From NBLH01 sp050296515 (GTDB lineage Bacteria; Bacteroidota; Bacteroidia; Bacteroidales; NBLH01), in NCBI GenBank assembly GCA_050296515.1, contig JBNKRJ010000127.1:62001-126000 (forward strand): a stretch of DNA of 64,000 bases, in the 5' to 3' direction. The notes below the pieces were generated by a model, which was not told the DNA's origin, did not search any database, and was given only the letters and a program-made list of their open reading frames with translations. The position numbers and the translations under genes are program-made. Positions 16,521 to 24,480 of the stretch are shown here, piece by piece (the first letter of the stretch is position 1; the number at the start of each line of letters is the position of its first letter).

Positions 16521-19001
16521 ATGAATAAAATTCGATTTATTGCATTAAGTATTTTTACAATACTATTAGCAAACACAAACCTATTTGCAGAAAATAGTTA
16601 TTTCCTGATTAATGAAAATTCTGTTTCTTTTTCGATTGATGATTTATCAAAAAAGAAATACTATGAGGAAATTTTTAATAAAGATGAAAGGAAACAGTTA
16701 AAAAAGGCAGATAAGTATTTAAAAGCAGCGCAAAAATACATCGATCAATACGATACGGATCAGCGACAGATTGAAAGACTTTATACTATAGCCGAAGCTA
16801 CCAGTAGCCAGAAAAGCAGAGAGAAATCATTGAAAAAAGCCAGAAAACTTGAGCTAAAAGCTCTTAAAAAGGGATTAAAGGCAATTGGATATTATAAAAA
16901 AGGCACGGATATAAAAAAGAAAATTTACAGCACTGCAATCAATCGTTCAAGGTTAAATGATGATTCTCAAAACGCAAAGTTGGGCAGAAATATTGAACTT
17001 GAAGCCAAAAATATATTTGAAGCTGCCGAAACAAAAGAAAGAACAGCTCCACAGCATGATGAGCAGCTAAAGTTTAATACTCTTCGCGAAGCCAACGACA
17101 TGACATTGAGGGCATTAAATATGCAAGAAACAGCTTTTGGCCTTTATAAAAACGATTCATCTGTAAAAACTGAAGATATTAATATTCCTAGTGTTGATGA
17201 TAATAATAACATTACGGATAGTGTCACAAACGTTATTCATCCTGATTCAGTTTTGTTTCCGGTTTATGCTGAGGAATATAATCCTTTAACAGATCCGAAT
17301 TTGTATCGTTCAAAAGCAAACATTATACTACCTCGTTTGAATTTGAGCAATCAGGATATGAATACAATTGTTGAAGCAAACCGTCAAAATCAGGTTGCAA
17401 ACGATCTGCTTAAACAGGTTGATGCTGATTATTTAATTGTTGATTCATTGAATTATGTGGCCGATAGGACTGAAGATTTTTATCAGCGTGACCAAATAAG
17501 AACAAGAGCAATTGAAAAAGAACAAAATGCTTTTTACAAGTTAACACGAGCAACTAATACTTATTTGAACGTAAATGAAGCTCGATATTTGGTCTATGAA
17601 AAGCATTATCCAAAAATAGATCCTAGTAAGGAAAATGATGATACCAGAAGAGCACAAAAGTTTAAAGAAGAGGCAAAAGATTATTATACCAAAGCTAAAA
17701 ATGAAGTTGCCCATGCTAGTAAATTAATGTATAAATCAGAGCAATATCTTAAGCTTATGGGTGCCAATGACTTAATGCTTTATGCGTTGCAATTGCAGGA
17801 AAGTGCATATGGTATTTATTTCAATATGCCAGAGGCGATTTCTACAGTAATCGATACTTCTTTTGTCGCGGACAATACCATAAATAACAGTAATGTCAGT
17901 GCTAATGAAAACACTTCGGGTTTAAGCTGGTCATTTCTTTCAAGATATACCTATTCAAAGGAAAAACCAAAGCCAGTTCGGTACAAAAATAAAAAGGGAG
18001 TAGTCTTCCTTGTGCAGGTTGGTATTTTTAAAGGATTACTTCCACCAGCAAAGTTTGGAACAGTGCAACCACTTGTGTTTGACAAGTTTGTTAAGAACCC
18101 TTTCCGCAGATACATGGCTGGTGAATACAAAACCTACCAGGCTGCTGAACTGGCACTAGCAAAAGTAAAGGCACTTGGATATACAGATGCTTATTTGATT
18201 TCATTAGTTGATGGCAACAGAAATAATCTTGCTTATGGTCAGTCAAGGGTAACAAAAGATGAGCATTATGCTTATTTAAGTCGTATGGAAAACGCAAAAA
18301 TTAAGGGAGAAAAGTTCAGCGAGAACAAAACAAGTTCCAATAATCAAACTGATTACAACACTGGTGGAAATGTGGCCAATACAAAAGGGCTGTTGTATTT
18401 TGTTCAGTTAGGAATGTATTCTAACCCCGATGCAGGAAGTCAGTTTAAAAGCCTTCAGCCAATTTTTACTGAAAAGGTACAAGGTAAGGGGATGCGTTAT
18501 ATGTTAGGTACATTTGGGAAAATTTCAATGGCAAGAACTGAAAGCCAAAAAGTGAAGAGTATGGGCTATAAAGATGCCTATATTACAGCTTATTACGATG
18601 GACAACACATTAGTTTAGATAAGGCTAAAAAACTTGAAAAACAGCAATATGGATCAGTAACAACAACGGTAAATAATAATGTGACTTCAAGTAATAATGT
18701 GACTTCAAGTAATAATGTATCAACTGGCAATATCGCTTTTATGGTTCAGGTTGGAGCATACAGTCAGGTTTTGAGCAACACAGATGAAAATAAACTGAAA
18801 AGTAAATTTGCACCAAGAGATGTTAATCGTAAATTTGCTAATGGTATGAATGTTTATACCATCGGAAATTATAAAACATATAAAGAGGCTGATTATTTAA
18901 AAAGAAAACTGCTAGGAGAGGGTCATCAGGGTATTTTTGTTGTCGCTTTTGAGGGGAGCAATAAAATACCAGTGGGAGAGGCTATCAAAAAGCAGAATTA
19001 A
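16521..19001 (+). CDS. Exported protein with alpha-helical repeats and three SPOR domains
   Basis: An 826-residue protein with a signal peptide (MNKIRFIALSIFTILLANTNLFA). Residues ~45-450 are helical and charged, and contain two related halves ending in LREANDMTLRALNMQETAFGLY and LMGANDLMLYALQLQESAYGIY. Three SPOR-like modules follow, starting VFLVQVGIFKG (about 493), LYFVQLGMYSN (about 630) and IAFMVQVGAYSQ (about 738), each ending in an Ala/Gly-Tyr-Thr/Lys-Asp-Ala-Tyr type strand. SPOR domains bind glycan strands stripped of stem peptides, so a role in cell-wall remodelling or division is likely. The last linker is built from an 18-bp tandem repeat. The clpS gene follows 14 bases later. Confidence 0.85.
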   Translation: MNKIRFIALSIFTILLANTNLFAENSYFLINENSVSFSIDDLSKKKYYEEIFNKDERKQLKKADKYLKAAQKYIDQYDTDQRQIERLYTIAEATSSQKSREKSLKKARKLELKALKKGLKAIGYYKKGTDIKKKIYSTAINRSRLNDDSQNAKLGRNIELEAKNIFEAAETKERTAPQHDEQLKFNTLREANDMTLRALNMQETAFGLYKNDSSVKTEDINIPSVDDNNNITDSVTNVIHPDSVLFPVYAEEYNPLTDPNLYRSKANIILPRLNLSNQDMNTIVEANRQNQVANDLLKQVDADYLIVDSLNYVADRTEDFYQRDQIRTRAIEKEQNAFYKLTRATNTYLNVNEARYLVYEKHYPKIDPSKENDDTRRAQKFKEEAKDYYTKAKNEVAHASKLMYKSEQYLKLMGANDLMLYALQLQESAYGIYFNMPEAISTVIDTSFVADNTINNSNVSANENTSGLSWSFLSRYTYSKEKPKPVRYKNKKGVVFLVQVGIFKGLLPPAKFGTVQPLVFDKFVKNPFRRYMAGEYKTYQAAELALAKVKALGYTDAYLISLVDGNRNNLAYGQSRVTKDEHYAYLSRMENAKIKGEKFSENKTSSNNQTDYNTGGNVANTKGLLYFVQLGMYSNPDAGSQFKSLQPIFTEKVQGKGMRYMLGTFGKISMARTESQKVKSMGYKDAYITAYYDGQHISLDKAKKLEKQQYGSVTTTVNNNVTSSNNVTSSNNVSTGNIAFMVQVGAYSQVLSNTDENKLKSKFAPRDVNRKFANGMNVYTIGNYKTYKEADYLKRKLLGEGHQGIFVVAFEGSNKIPVGEAIKKQN
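18675..18718 (+). repeat. 18-bp coding tandem repeat
   Basis: AATAATGTGACTTCAAGT occurs twice in a row, followed by a third partial copy. It encodes repeats of Asn-Asn-Val-Thr-Ser-Ser in the linker before the third SPOR module, and copy number could vary by slippage. Confidence 0.8.
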
Positions 19002-19015
19002 GAAGTGGATTAGAG

Positions 19016-19291
19016 ATGGGACGAAAAGAACAACATGAATTAGATAATTTATTTGGACTAAGCAGTGCAGAAAAAAAAGCATTGATATTATACAATGACG
19101 ATCATAATTATTTTGATTTTGTTATTGAATCGCTGATAAAAGTATGTAATCATACTGAAGAACAGGCGGAACAATGCGCTATGATTGTACATTTTAGAGG
19201 AAAGTGCGATGTAAAACAAGGAGAATATGAAACGCTGAACCCAATGCGTGAAGCTTTGACACAGAGAGGGTTGAGTGCAACTATAGAATAA
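19016..19291 (+). CDS. clpS: ClpS adaptor for the Clp protease
   Basis: A 91-residue adaptor that delivers N-degron proteins to ClpAP-type proteases in the cytoplasm. The family hallmarks are LYNDDHNYFDFVIESLIKV (the DDxxT/Y substrate-pocket region) and CAMIVHFRGKCDVKQGEYETL, equivalent to the MxxVHxxG motif. Length is normal. It starts 14 bases after the SPOR-protein stop and is followed by an intrinsic-terminator-like hairpin, so these two genes probably form an operon. The functional link between them is not obvious. Confidence 0.92.
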   Translation: MGRKEQHELDNLFGLSSAEKKALILYNDDHNYFDFVIESLIKVCNHTEEQAEQCAMIVHFRGKCDVKQGEYETLNPMREALTQRGLSATIE

Positions 19292-19299
19292 ACTTTGAG

Positions 19300-19339
19300 A
19301 ATTTGAACTTGGGATATCAGATTTCCAAGTTCAAATTTT
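19300..19339 (+). terminator. Intrinsic terminator after clpS
   Basis: AATTTGAACTTGG (19300-19312) is exactly inverted as CCAAGTTCAAATT (19325-19337), a 13-bp stem with a 12-base loop, followed by TT. It separates clpS from the NfeD-FloA operon, though the U-tract is short. Confidence 0.7.
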
Positions 19340-19363
19340 CAGGCTCTAATAAACTAAAATCGA

Positions 19364-19831
19364 ATGGGATTAGCCGGTATCATAACGCTTATTGTTTTAG
19401 GCATTTTACTGATTTTTTTGGAATTTTTTGTTGTGCCGGGTGTAACATTTGCTGGAATAGGTGGACTTATATTATTAGTATTAGGTATTTACTTTTCCTA
19501 TTCGAATTACGGACTTGCAACAGGCAATACAATTTTACTAACAACTTTTGGTGTAATAGGTCTAATTTTTTACGTAGCCTATAAAACGGGCGTCTGGAAA
19601 AAAATAACTTTAAGTGCAGAAGTGAAAAGTACATCGAAAGAGGATGTTTCGCGAAATGTAAAAGTTGGCGATTCTGGGAAAACTGTTTCAAGGTTAGCTC
19701 CAATGGGAACGATAATGGTTAATAATGAGTTGTTTGAGGCCAGTTCTAAAGGAGGGTTTGTTGATCAAAATACAGAAATAGAAATAATTAGGATTGTAAA
19801 GAATAAAATAATTGTTAAACCAAAAAATTAA
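19364..19831 (+). CDS. NfeD-like membrane protein, short form
   Basis: A 155-residue protein. Three hydrophobic segments fill residues ~5-75 (LIVLGILLIFLEFFVVPGVTFAGIGGLILL and following). A C-terminal OB-fold begins at about residue 95 with VGDSGKTVSRLAPMGTIMVNNELFEASSKGGFVD and ends VKNKIIVKPK. Short NfeD proteins partner with flotillin/FloA or SPFH proteins in membrane microdomains. The gene lies 6 bases upstream of floA, the classic arrangement, so co-function is well supported. The serine-protease domain of long NfeD is absent, as expected for this subtype. Confidence 0.88.
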   Translation: MGLAGIITLIVLGILLIFLEFFVVPGVTFAGIGGLILLVLGIYFSYSNYGLATGNTILLTTFGVIGLIFYVAYKTGVWKKITLSAEVKSTSKEDVSRNVKVGDSGKTVSRLAPMGTIMVNNELFEASSKGGFVDQNTEIEIIRIVKNKIIVKPKN

Positions 19832-19837
19832 GAGAAT

Positions 19838-20812
19838 ATGGGTCCAATGGGAGTAGTTATCGTATGGATTGTTGTCAGTATCATCGGTTTGATGATTCTG
19901 CTTTACTTTGTACCAGTGGGTTTGTGGTTTCAGGCACAGGTAACTGGTGTAAGAATTTCATTATTGCAATTAATTGTGATGCGCTGGCGAAAAGTACCGC
20001 CATCAATAATTGTTCAGGCAATGATTACTTCAAAAAAGGCAGGACTCGACTTAAAACGCGATGATTTAGAAGCTCACTATCTTGCCGGGGGACATGTACA
20101 GGCTGTTGTAAATGCCTTGGTGTCAGCCTCAAAGGCGAATCTGGGACTGGAATACAATGTGGCCACAGCAATTGACCTTGCAGGACGTGATATATTAGAG
20201 GCTGTTCATATGTCGGTAAATCCGAAAATTATCAATACACCTCCTGTTGCAGCTGTTGCAAAGGATGGTATTCAGCTAATTGCTAAAGCCAGGGTTACTG
20301 TTAGAGCATCTATTGAAAACCTGGTTGGTGGTGCCGGAGAAGAAACTGTTTTGGCTCGTGTTGGTGAAGGTATTGTTTCGTCAATTGGTTCTTCAATGTC
20401 ACACAAAGAAGTTCTGGAAAACCCGGATTCTATCTCGAAAGTTGTGTTGGCTAAAGGGTTGGATGCCGGTACTGCTTTTGAAATACTTTCGATTGATATT
20501 GCGGACGTTGACGTTGGAAAAAATATTGGAGCAGAACTTCAGGAAAACCAGGCAGGAGCTGATTTGAAAGTTGCAGAAGCAAAAGCTGAAGAGAGAAGGG
20601 CGATGGCCGTTGCTTTAGAGCAGGAAATGAAGGCATTAGCGCAAGAAATGCGTGCAAAAGTTATCGAAGCGGAAGCTGAAATTCCAAAAGCGATATCTCA
20701 GGCTTTTCGTGACGGCAATTTGGGAATTATGGATTATTACAATATGAAAAACATTATCGCGGACACCGAAATGAGAGAATCTATTTCAAAGCCTCCGCAG
20801 TCGAAGAAATAA
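19838..20812 (+). CDS. floA: Flotillin-like protein FloA
   Basis: A 324-residue protein of the FloA (UPF0365) family, which scaffolds membrane microdomains. A single N-terminal hydrophobic segment (residues ~5-28) anchors it. It is followed by two consecutive 32-residue units (beginning IIVQAMITSKKAGLDL and AVVNALVSASKANLGL). An SPFH/band-7-like domain begins near EAVHMSVNPKIIN, with AVAKDGIQLIAKARVTVRASI and GSSMSHKEVLEN. The C-terminal helical tail is rich in Glu/Ala (EERRAMAVALEQEMKALAQEM). Length is typical. It sits between NfeD and a much larger paralogue sharing the same repeat unit. Confidence 0.95.
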   Translation: MGPMGVVIVWIVVSIIGLMILLYFVPVGLWFQAQVTGVRISLLQLIVMRWRKVPPSIIVQAMITSKKAGLDLKRDDLEAHYLAGGHVQAVVNALVSASKANLGLEYNVATAIDLAGRDILEAVHMSVNPKIINTPPVAAVAKDGIQLIAKARVTVRASIENLVGGAGEETVLARVGEGIVSSIGSSMSHKEVLENPDSISKVVLAKGLDAGTAFEILSIDIADVDVGKNIGAELQENQAGADLKVAEAKAEERRAMAVALEQEMKALAQEMRAKVIEAEAEIPKAISQAFRDGNLGIMDYYNMKNIIADTEMRESISKPPQSKK

Positions 20813-20821
20813 TTTAGTCGC

Positions 20822-20849
20822 TAGTCATTTGTGAAATTCACAATGACTA
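20822..20849. repeat. Palindromic intergenic hairpin between floA and its giant paralogue
   Basis: TAGTCATT-T-GTGAA and TTCACAATGACTA form a near-perfect inverted repeat in the 61-base gap. The words resemble the GACTAATGACTA stretch near 1783. It may act as a processing or attenuation hairpin in the operon transcript, but that is inference. Confidence 0.5.
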
Positions 20850-20873
20850 ATCACGAATAAAAAACAAGCTACC

Positions 20874-23225
20874 ATGTTGTATGTTTTAATAGTTATTTTA
20901 CTGGCAATTATTCTGGGCGTATTGTATGTTGTAAGTAAATCTGTCAGTGCATGGAGACTGGTTAAAGCCTCTGAGTTAAAAATTTCGTATGTTGAGTTTT
21001 TATTTCAATATACAGAAATGCTGGTTAGGAGTATTCCTGCCGACATGGTTTTTAAATTGCTTGTAAATGCCAAAAAAGGAGGTGCTTTTGTATCTCTTAG
21101 TATCCTTAAGGATTTTTACAAATTGGTTGATCGCACCGTTTTTATTACAGTTCAGGATTTTAATAAAAACTTACTCGAAGGTGAACTTCGGTTGAAGAGA
21201 ATTAGCAGTCATTACTTAATTAGTGGGAGTATTGAGGAATTATTAGAGCTGATTCAGGACTCTCTTAGTGCAGAAAAAGAACTCACCGTAAAAGGTTCAA
21301 TGAAAAGAAGTGCTGAAAAGCTTAAGATGGCGGCAGTTAATGTCCTGATAAAAAAGTACAGCGACAGCCTTCTTACATCACTTTCAAAACACATTCCTCA
21401 AAAGCAAGAGGGGGAAGAGAAAAACGAGGAAGTTGCATTAGTTGCAAGTAATAATTCAGCTGTAATTAATTCAATTTTAAAACATTACACAATCGAATTG
21501 AAGACCTCATTAAAATCGATGAGGGTTTATTTTTCGAAGGGGGAAAACCTAAAGATTCTAAAAAGACACATCTTTGAGAATACCGCAGACTCATTAATTA
21601 AGGCACAACAATCAGGTTTGAACATTGGGTTGCGAGAACTTGAGGTGTACTTTGGAATGAATGGGGATGTAGAACAAACCATTGAAATATTGCTTAAAGC
21701 AAGACATTTAGGATTCGAAATCGAATTAAGGCATCTTGAGAAGTTGATTGTAACAGGTGGCGATATTGAAAATACCCTTTTGAATTTAATTAATGCTAAA
21801 AAGGCAGGTTTAAAAATTGAACTGAACGATTTAGAAAAATACCATCTTTTAGGAGGTGATATTCAAATAGTGGTCAAAGCGCTTATTCGTGCACATCACG
21901 AAGGCCTTACAGTTTCTATTACTCATTTGAGCGAGTATCTTTCTCAGGGAGGAGATGTTGATGAAATTGTAGGTGCTTTAATTAAACTGCATCAGGAAAA
22001 TATTGATATAAAGCTAAATGAACTAAGTGAATATAAAGCAGCAGGAGGAAATGTAAAGCAGGTGGTGCTTGATATTATTAAAGCTTATCAGTCGGGACTT
22101 ATTATTCCTATGAAAAAATTAAAGTCCTTTTTGGCACAGGGTGGAGATGTTGAAAAACTAATCAATGTAATGATTAAATCTGGCAGGGCAGACCTGGATG
22201 TTACGTTTGATGATTGTGAGAAGCTGGCCAGAATTGGTGTTGATATAAACATCCTTTTTGAAACGCTGAAGGTTGAAAAGAGGGCTAATTTAACTATTCC
22301 GAAAGAAAAATTCATGGATCTGCAAAATGCTGGCGGCGATATGCTTGCTTACATTCAAACCCTGGATGTTTCTGAAAGAATGGGACTTGGAATCAATCCA
22401 GAGGAACTTGAGGCAGATTTGATTGAAGGACGAAAAGTGATGGATGTTTTGTATGCAATAATGCAGGCCCGGCAGGAAGGTGTCAATTTGGATTATAACA
22501 AAGGAATTAGGCTTGACAGGGCTGGTCAGGACATTAATGAGGTTGTAAAATGGGCTGTTCATCCATGTGTTATTAAAATTGATCCGATTACTGTTATTAC
22601 TAAGGATGGTTTTGAAATAAAGCTATGGATAAATGTGATGGTAAGAGGCCGGGTAGAACAGTATTTTAGAGGTTCTCGTGAAGAGGTGCTTACAAGCAGG
22701 GTCAACGAAGCTGTTGTTAAAGAAATTGAATTAAAAGGTTCGTATCGCGAAGTGCTGGAATCTTTGAATGAAATAGCTGAAAAGTTATTTAAGCGATTGA
22801 CTGTTAGAATGAAAGCGGAAGAGTTTCCTGAGCTGGATGCTGAAGAAATAGAGCTAAGCAATGAAAAGGAAGCTAAACTAAATGAGGGTAGCGCTTTTGA
22901 AATTCTTGATATAAACATTCCAAATATTGAAATGGGCAAAGACGCGCTGGCCCAAATTAAAAAAGAAATGGCTGATTTGGAGAAAATTCTTGCTAAAACC
23001 GAATCAGATAAGAGAAAATCCACAGCCATTGCGCAAGAGCTTGAAGCCAAGGCAAAACTTATTGAAGCTGAGGCAGAATTGCAACGAGGAATGGCTCATG
23101 CTTTTAAAGAAGGCAAAATGGATACTAAAGAGTATCACAAAAAGAAAATTTTTGAAGATGCAGAACTGCTTTCTTATGTCGAAAAGAAAAAGCATGATGA
23201 TACAAGCCATGAAGAGGAGCATTAA
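20874..23225 (+). CDS. Giant FloA/SPFH paralogue with ten tandem 32-residue repeats
   Basis: A 783-residue protein. Residues 1-22 are one membrane anchor, and ~50-235 hold a diverged helical region. Residues 236-555 are ten units of exactly 32 residues each, with a pattern like (I/V)(V/L)xxLIKAxxxGLxIxLxxLExYxxxGGDV(E/Q). From 556 comes the SPFH-like domain (EVVKWAVHPCVIKIDP, ITKDGFEIKLWINVMVRGRVEQYF, KGSYREVLE), and from ~690 a Glu/Lys-rich coiled-coil tail (GKMDTKEYHKKKIFEDAEL, matching the FloA end). Normal FloA has only two of these units. It probably assembles with FloA/NfeD in microdomains. The exact repeat period argues for recent or strongly constrained expansion. Confidence 0.85.
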   Translation: MLYVLIVILLAIILGVLYVVSKSVSAWRLVKASELKISYVEFLFQYTEMLVRSIPADMVFKLLVNAKKGGAFVSLSILKDFYKLVDRTVFITVQDFNKNLLEGELRLKRISSHYLISGSIEELLELIQDSLSAEKELTVKGSMKRSAEKLKMAAVNVLIKKYSDSLLTSLSKHIPQKQEGEEKNEEVALVASNNSAVINSILKHYTIELKTSLKSMRVYFSKGENLKILKRHIFENTADSLIKAQQSGLNIGLRELEVYFGMNGDVEQTIEILLKARHLGFEIELRHLEKLIVTGGDIENTLLNLINAKKAGLKIELNDLEKYHLLGGDIQIVVKALIRAHHEGLTVSITHLSEYLSQGGDVDEIVGALIKLHQENIDIKLNELSEYKAAGGNVKQVVLDIIKAYQSGLIIPMKKLKSFLAQGGDVEKLINVMIKSGRADLDVTFDDCEKLARIGVDINILFETLKVEKRANLTIPKEKFMDLQNAGGDMLAYIQTLDVSERMGLGINPEELEADLIEGRKVMDVLYAIMQARQEGVNLDYNKGIRLDRAGQDINEVVKWAVHPCVIKIDPITVITKDGFEIKLWINVMVRGRVEQYFRGSREEVLTSRVNEAVVKEIELKGSYREVLESLNEIAEKLFKRLTVRMKAEEFPELDAEEIELSNEKEAKLNEGSAFEILDINIPNIEMGKDALAQIKKEMADLEKILAKTESDKRKSTAIAQELEAKAKLIEAEAELQRGMAHAFKEGKMDTKEYHKKKIFEDAELLSYVEKKKHDDTSHEEEH

Positions 23226-23233
23226 TTTCTTTG

Positions 23234-23449
23234 ATGGAACTACCTGTTGTAAATAAGGAAAAGACAGACTTTCATATTGGAAAACTCATTACTTTTATTT
23301 TGCTATTATACGTTCTTTTTAATGCACTAACCAGAAGCTGGTCTGTTATCCTGTATTATTCCATATTCAACATTTTAGTAATTATTTTATTGTTTAGGTA
23401 TCACCGAAAAAACAATTTCTCTGCCAGTGTCAAGTCACATCTTGAATGA
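23234..23449 (+). CDS. Small membrane protein in the FloA operon
   Basis: A 71-residue protein from the ATG at 23234, starting 8 bases after the stop of the giant FloA paralogue. Two hydrophobic segments (FHIGKLITFILLLYVLFNAL and ILYYSIFNILVIILLFRY) with a basic C-terminus predict a two-pass inner-membrane protein. No family is recognised. The tight spacing suggests co-translation with the microdomain genes. It could also be a chance open frame, but the membrane character and spacing favour a real gene. Confidence 0.55.
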   Translation: MELPVVNKEKTDFHIGKLITFILLLYVLFNALTRSWSVILYYSIFNILVIILLFRYHRKNNFSASVKSHLE

Positions 23450-23531
23450 CGATTTCAATTATCCGCTTATCGGGTTCTAAAGTTGTGTAATTAACTTATT
23501 TTTAATGCTTAACATTTTATAATCAGACCCG

Positions 23532-23628
23532 CTTAGCTATTTTATCAGGTGGCAACACCTGACAAGTGCACCAGCCAGGTGACAACACCTGGCTAATTAC
23601 AAGGATATCATACTTGACTTGACACTAG
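23532..23628 (+). repeat. Twin-hairpin palindromic element, copy 1
   Basis: Two hairpins lie in tandem: TATCAGGTG-GCAA-CACCTGACA (23543-23564) and AGCCAGGTG-ACAA-CACCTGGCT (23573-23594, perfect). The element ends in CTTGACTTGACACTAG (23613-23628). The same arrangement occurs in reverse orientation at 35071-35180. The left end of this copy is degraded compared with the other. The two hairpins share the core CAGGTG/CACCTG, so each could also pair with the other. Confidence 0.85.
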
Positions 23629-23665
23629 TTTTGATGGGGAAGAGTTTATAGTTAGGCACCGAGGT

Positions 23666-23893
23666 TTGCTGACATCTATTCAAGTTGCTGAAATTTTGGA
23701 TATAAGATATGAAATTAATAATTACCTTGGAGCGAAAGATTGGCAATTAGCCGTTGTCTATACTTTGTATTTAAGAAAAGTGTATCCCTTTGGCGATGAA
23801 ATTCATTTATCTTATACTCTTAGCAAAGAGATCATTGAAAAAGGACCAGAGTTTATTCAATACATAAAGAAATTAATTGAAATTGATACCTGA
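23666..23893 (+). pseudogene. Possible gene remnant after the palindromic element
   Basis: A 75-codon open frame with a protein-like composition (RYEINNYLGAKDWQLAVVYTLYLRKVYPFGDEIHLSYTL), but its only start is TTG and the frame runs into the palindromic element upstream. It may be the 3' end of a gene cut by insertion of that element. No family is recognised and it could be spurious. Confidence 0.3.
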
Positions 23894-24007
23894 CAAAAAT
23901 AATTTCTACAACCAAATGCCCAAGTTGTCAGATTGAGGATTTCTAATTTTTAATGGAATTGTATGAAAGGATCCTAAACTTAATCTTAAATATTTCCCTC
24001 GATTTAT

Positions 24008-24015
24008 TAACTTTG
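24008..24015 (+). promoter_or_regulatory. -7 box for the thioredoxin/apbE operon
   Basis: TAACTTTG fits TAnnTTTG and lies 30 bases before the ATG at 24046. It lies inside the longer open frame that begins at 23953, which supports the later start. No good -33 box was seen. Confidence 0.45.
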
Positions 24016-24045
24016 ACAGTCTTTAGGAACAAATACAATCTACAA

Positions 24046-24480
24046 ATGAACACTAGCATTAATTGTATTTCAAGTAAAGCTGTTCCCAAACTGTTTATTT
24101 TGTTTGTGATGGTAAGTTTTAGCTTAGGTTTTCAAATCAAAAATTCAAATCATAAACTTATTGTTTTTGAAGGTTCAGATTGGTGCCCAAATTGCATCAG
24201 TTTTGAAAAAAATGTGCTAAGTAATGCTGTCTTTAAGAACTTTTTAGACGACAACAAGATTGAAATTGAAATGATTGACTTTCCGCAACGAAAAAAGCTA
24301 AGCAAAGAGCAAAAAAAGTACAATGCTTCTGTTGCTGAGAAGTACTCATTTGATGGTAAATATCCTACTATTTTATTAACGAATGAAACTACTGATGAGT
24401 ATTTGAAGTTGGATTACTCCAATCAGACAGTTGATGAGTTAATTGATGAAATTAAACAAAAACTTAAGCAGTTAAAATGA
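24046..24480 (+). CDS. Exported thioredoxin-like protein
   Basis: A 144-residue protein starting at the ATG at 24046; an upstream ATG at 23953 would add 31 residues ahead of the signal sequence. After a hydrophobic signal (KLFILFVMVSFSLGF) comes a thioredoxin fold with the active site SDWCPNCISFEKNV, a cis-Pro region KYPTILLTNE and a helical C-terminus. WCxxC with two Cys suggests disulfide exchange in the periplasm. Its stop overlaps the apbE start (ATGA), so the two are translationally coupled. It heads a conserved-looking group with ApbE, DUF4266 and DUF3570. Confidence 0.82.
   Translation: MNTSINCISSKAVPKLFILFVMVSFSLGFQIKNSNHKLIVFEGSDWCPNCISFEKNVLSNAVFKNFLDDNKIEIEMIDFPQRKKLSKEQKKYNASVAEKYSFDGKYPTILLTNETTDEYLKLDYSNQTVDELIDEIKQKLKQLK

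Larger units (their letters stand above)
23450..24045. other. Intergenic region with a palindromic element and a possible gene remnant
   Basis: About 600 bases. The twin-hairpin element (23532-23628) fills its middle. Downstream is a 75-codon frame (23666-23893) without an ATG, and then the promoter of the thioredoxin-like operon. No other structure was recognised. Confidence 0.5.

Noticed and set aside
22559..23050. 163-codon minus-strand frame inside the giant FloA paralogue
   Set aside because: Low-complexity Ser/Ile composition is the reverse of the Glu/Lys-rich coding strand; a shadow.
23532..23628. CRISPR array from repeated CAGGTG/CACCTG words
   Set aside because: Only two hairpins without regular spacers and with an inverted, not tandem, second copy; a palindromic element instead.
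23953..24045. Upstream start for the thioredoxin-like protein
   Set aside because: It would place 31 residues ahead of the signal sequence and cover a TAnnTTTG promoter box; the ATG at 24046 fits better.
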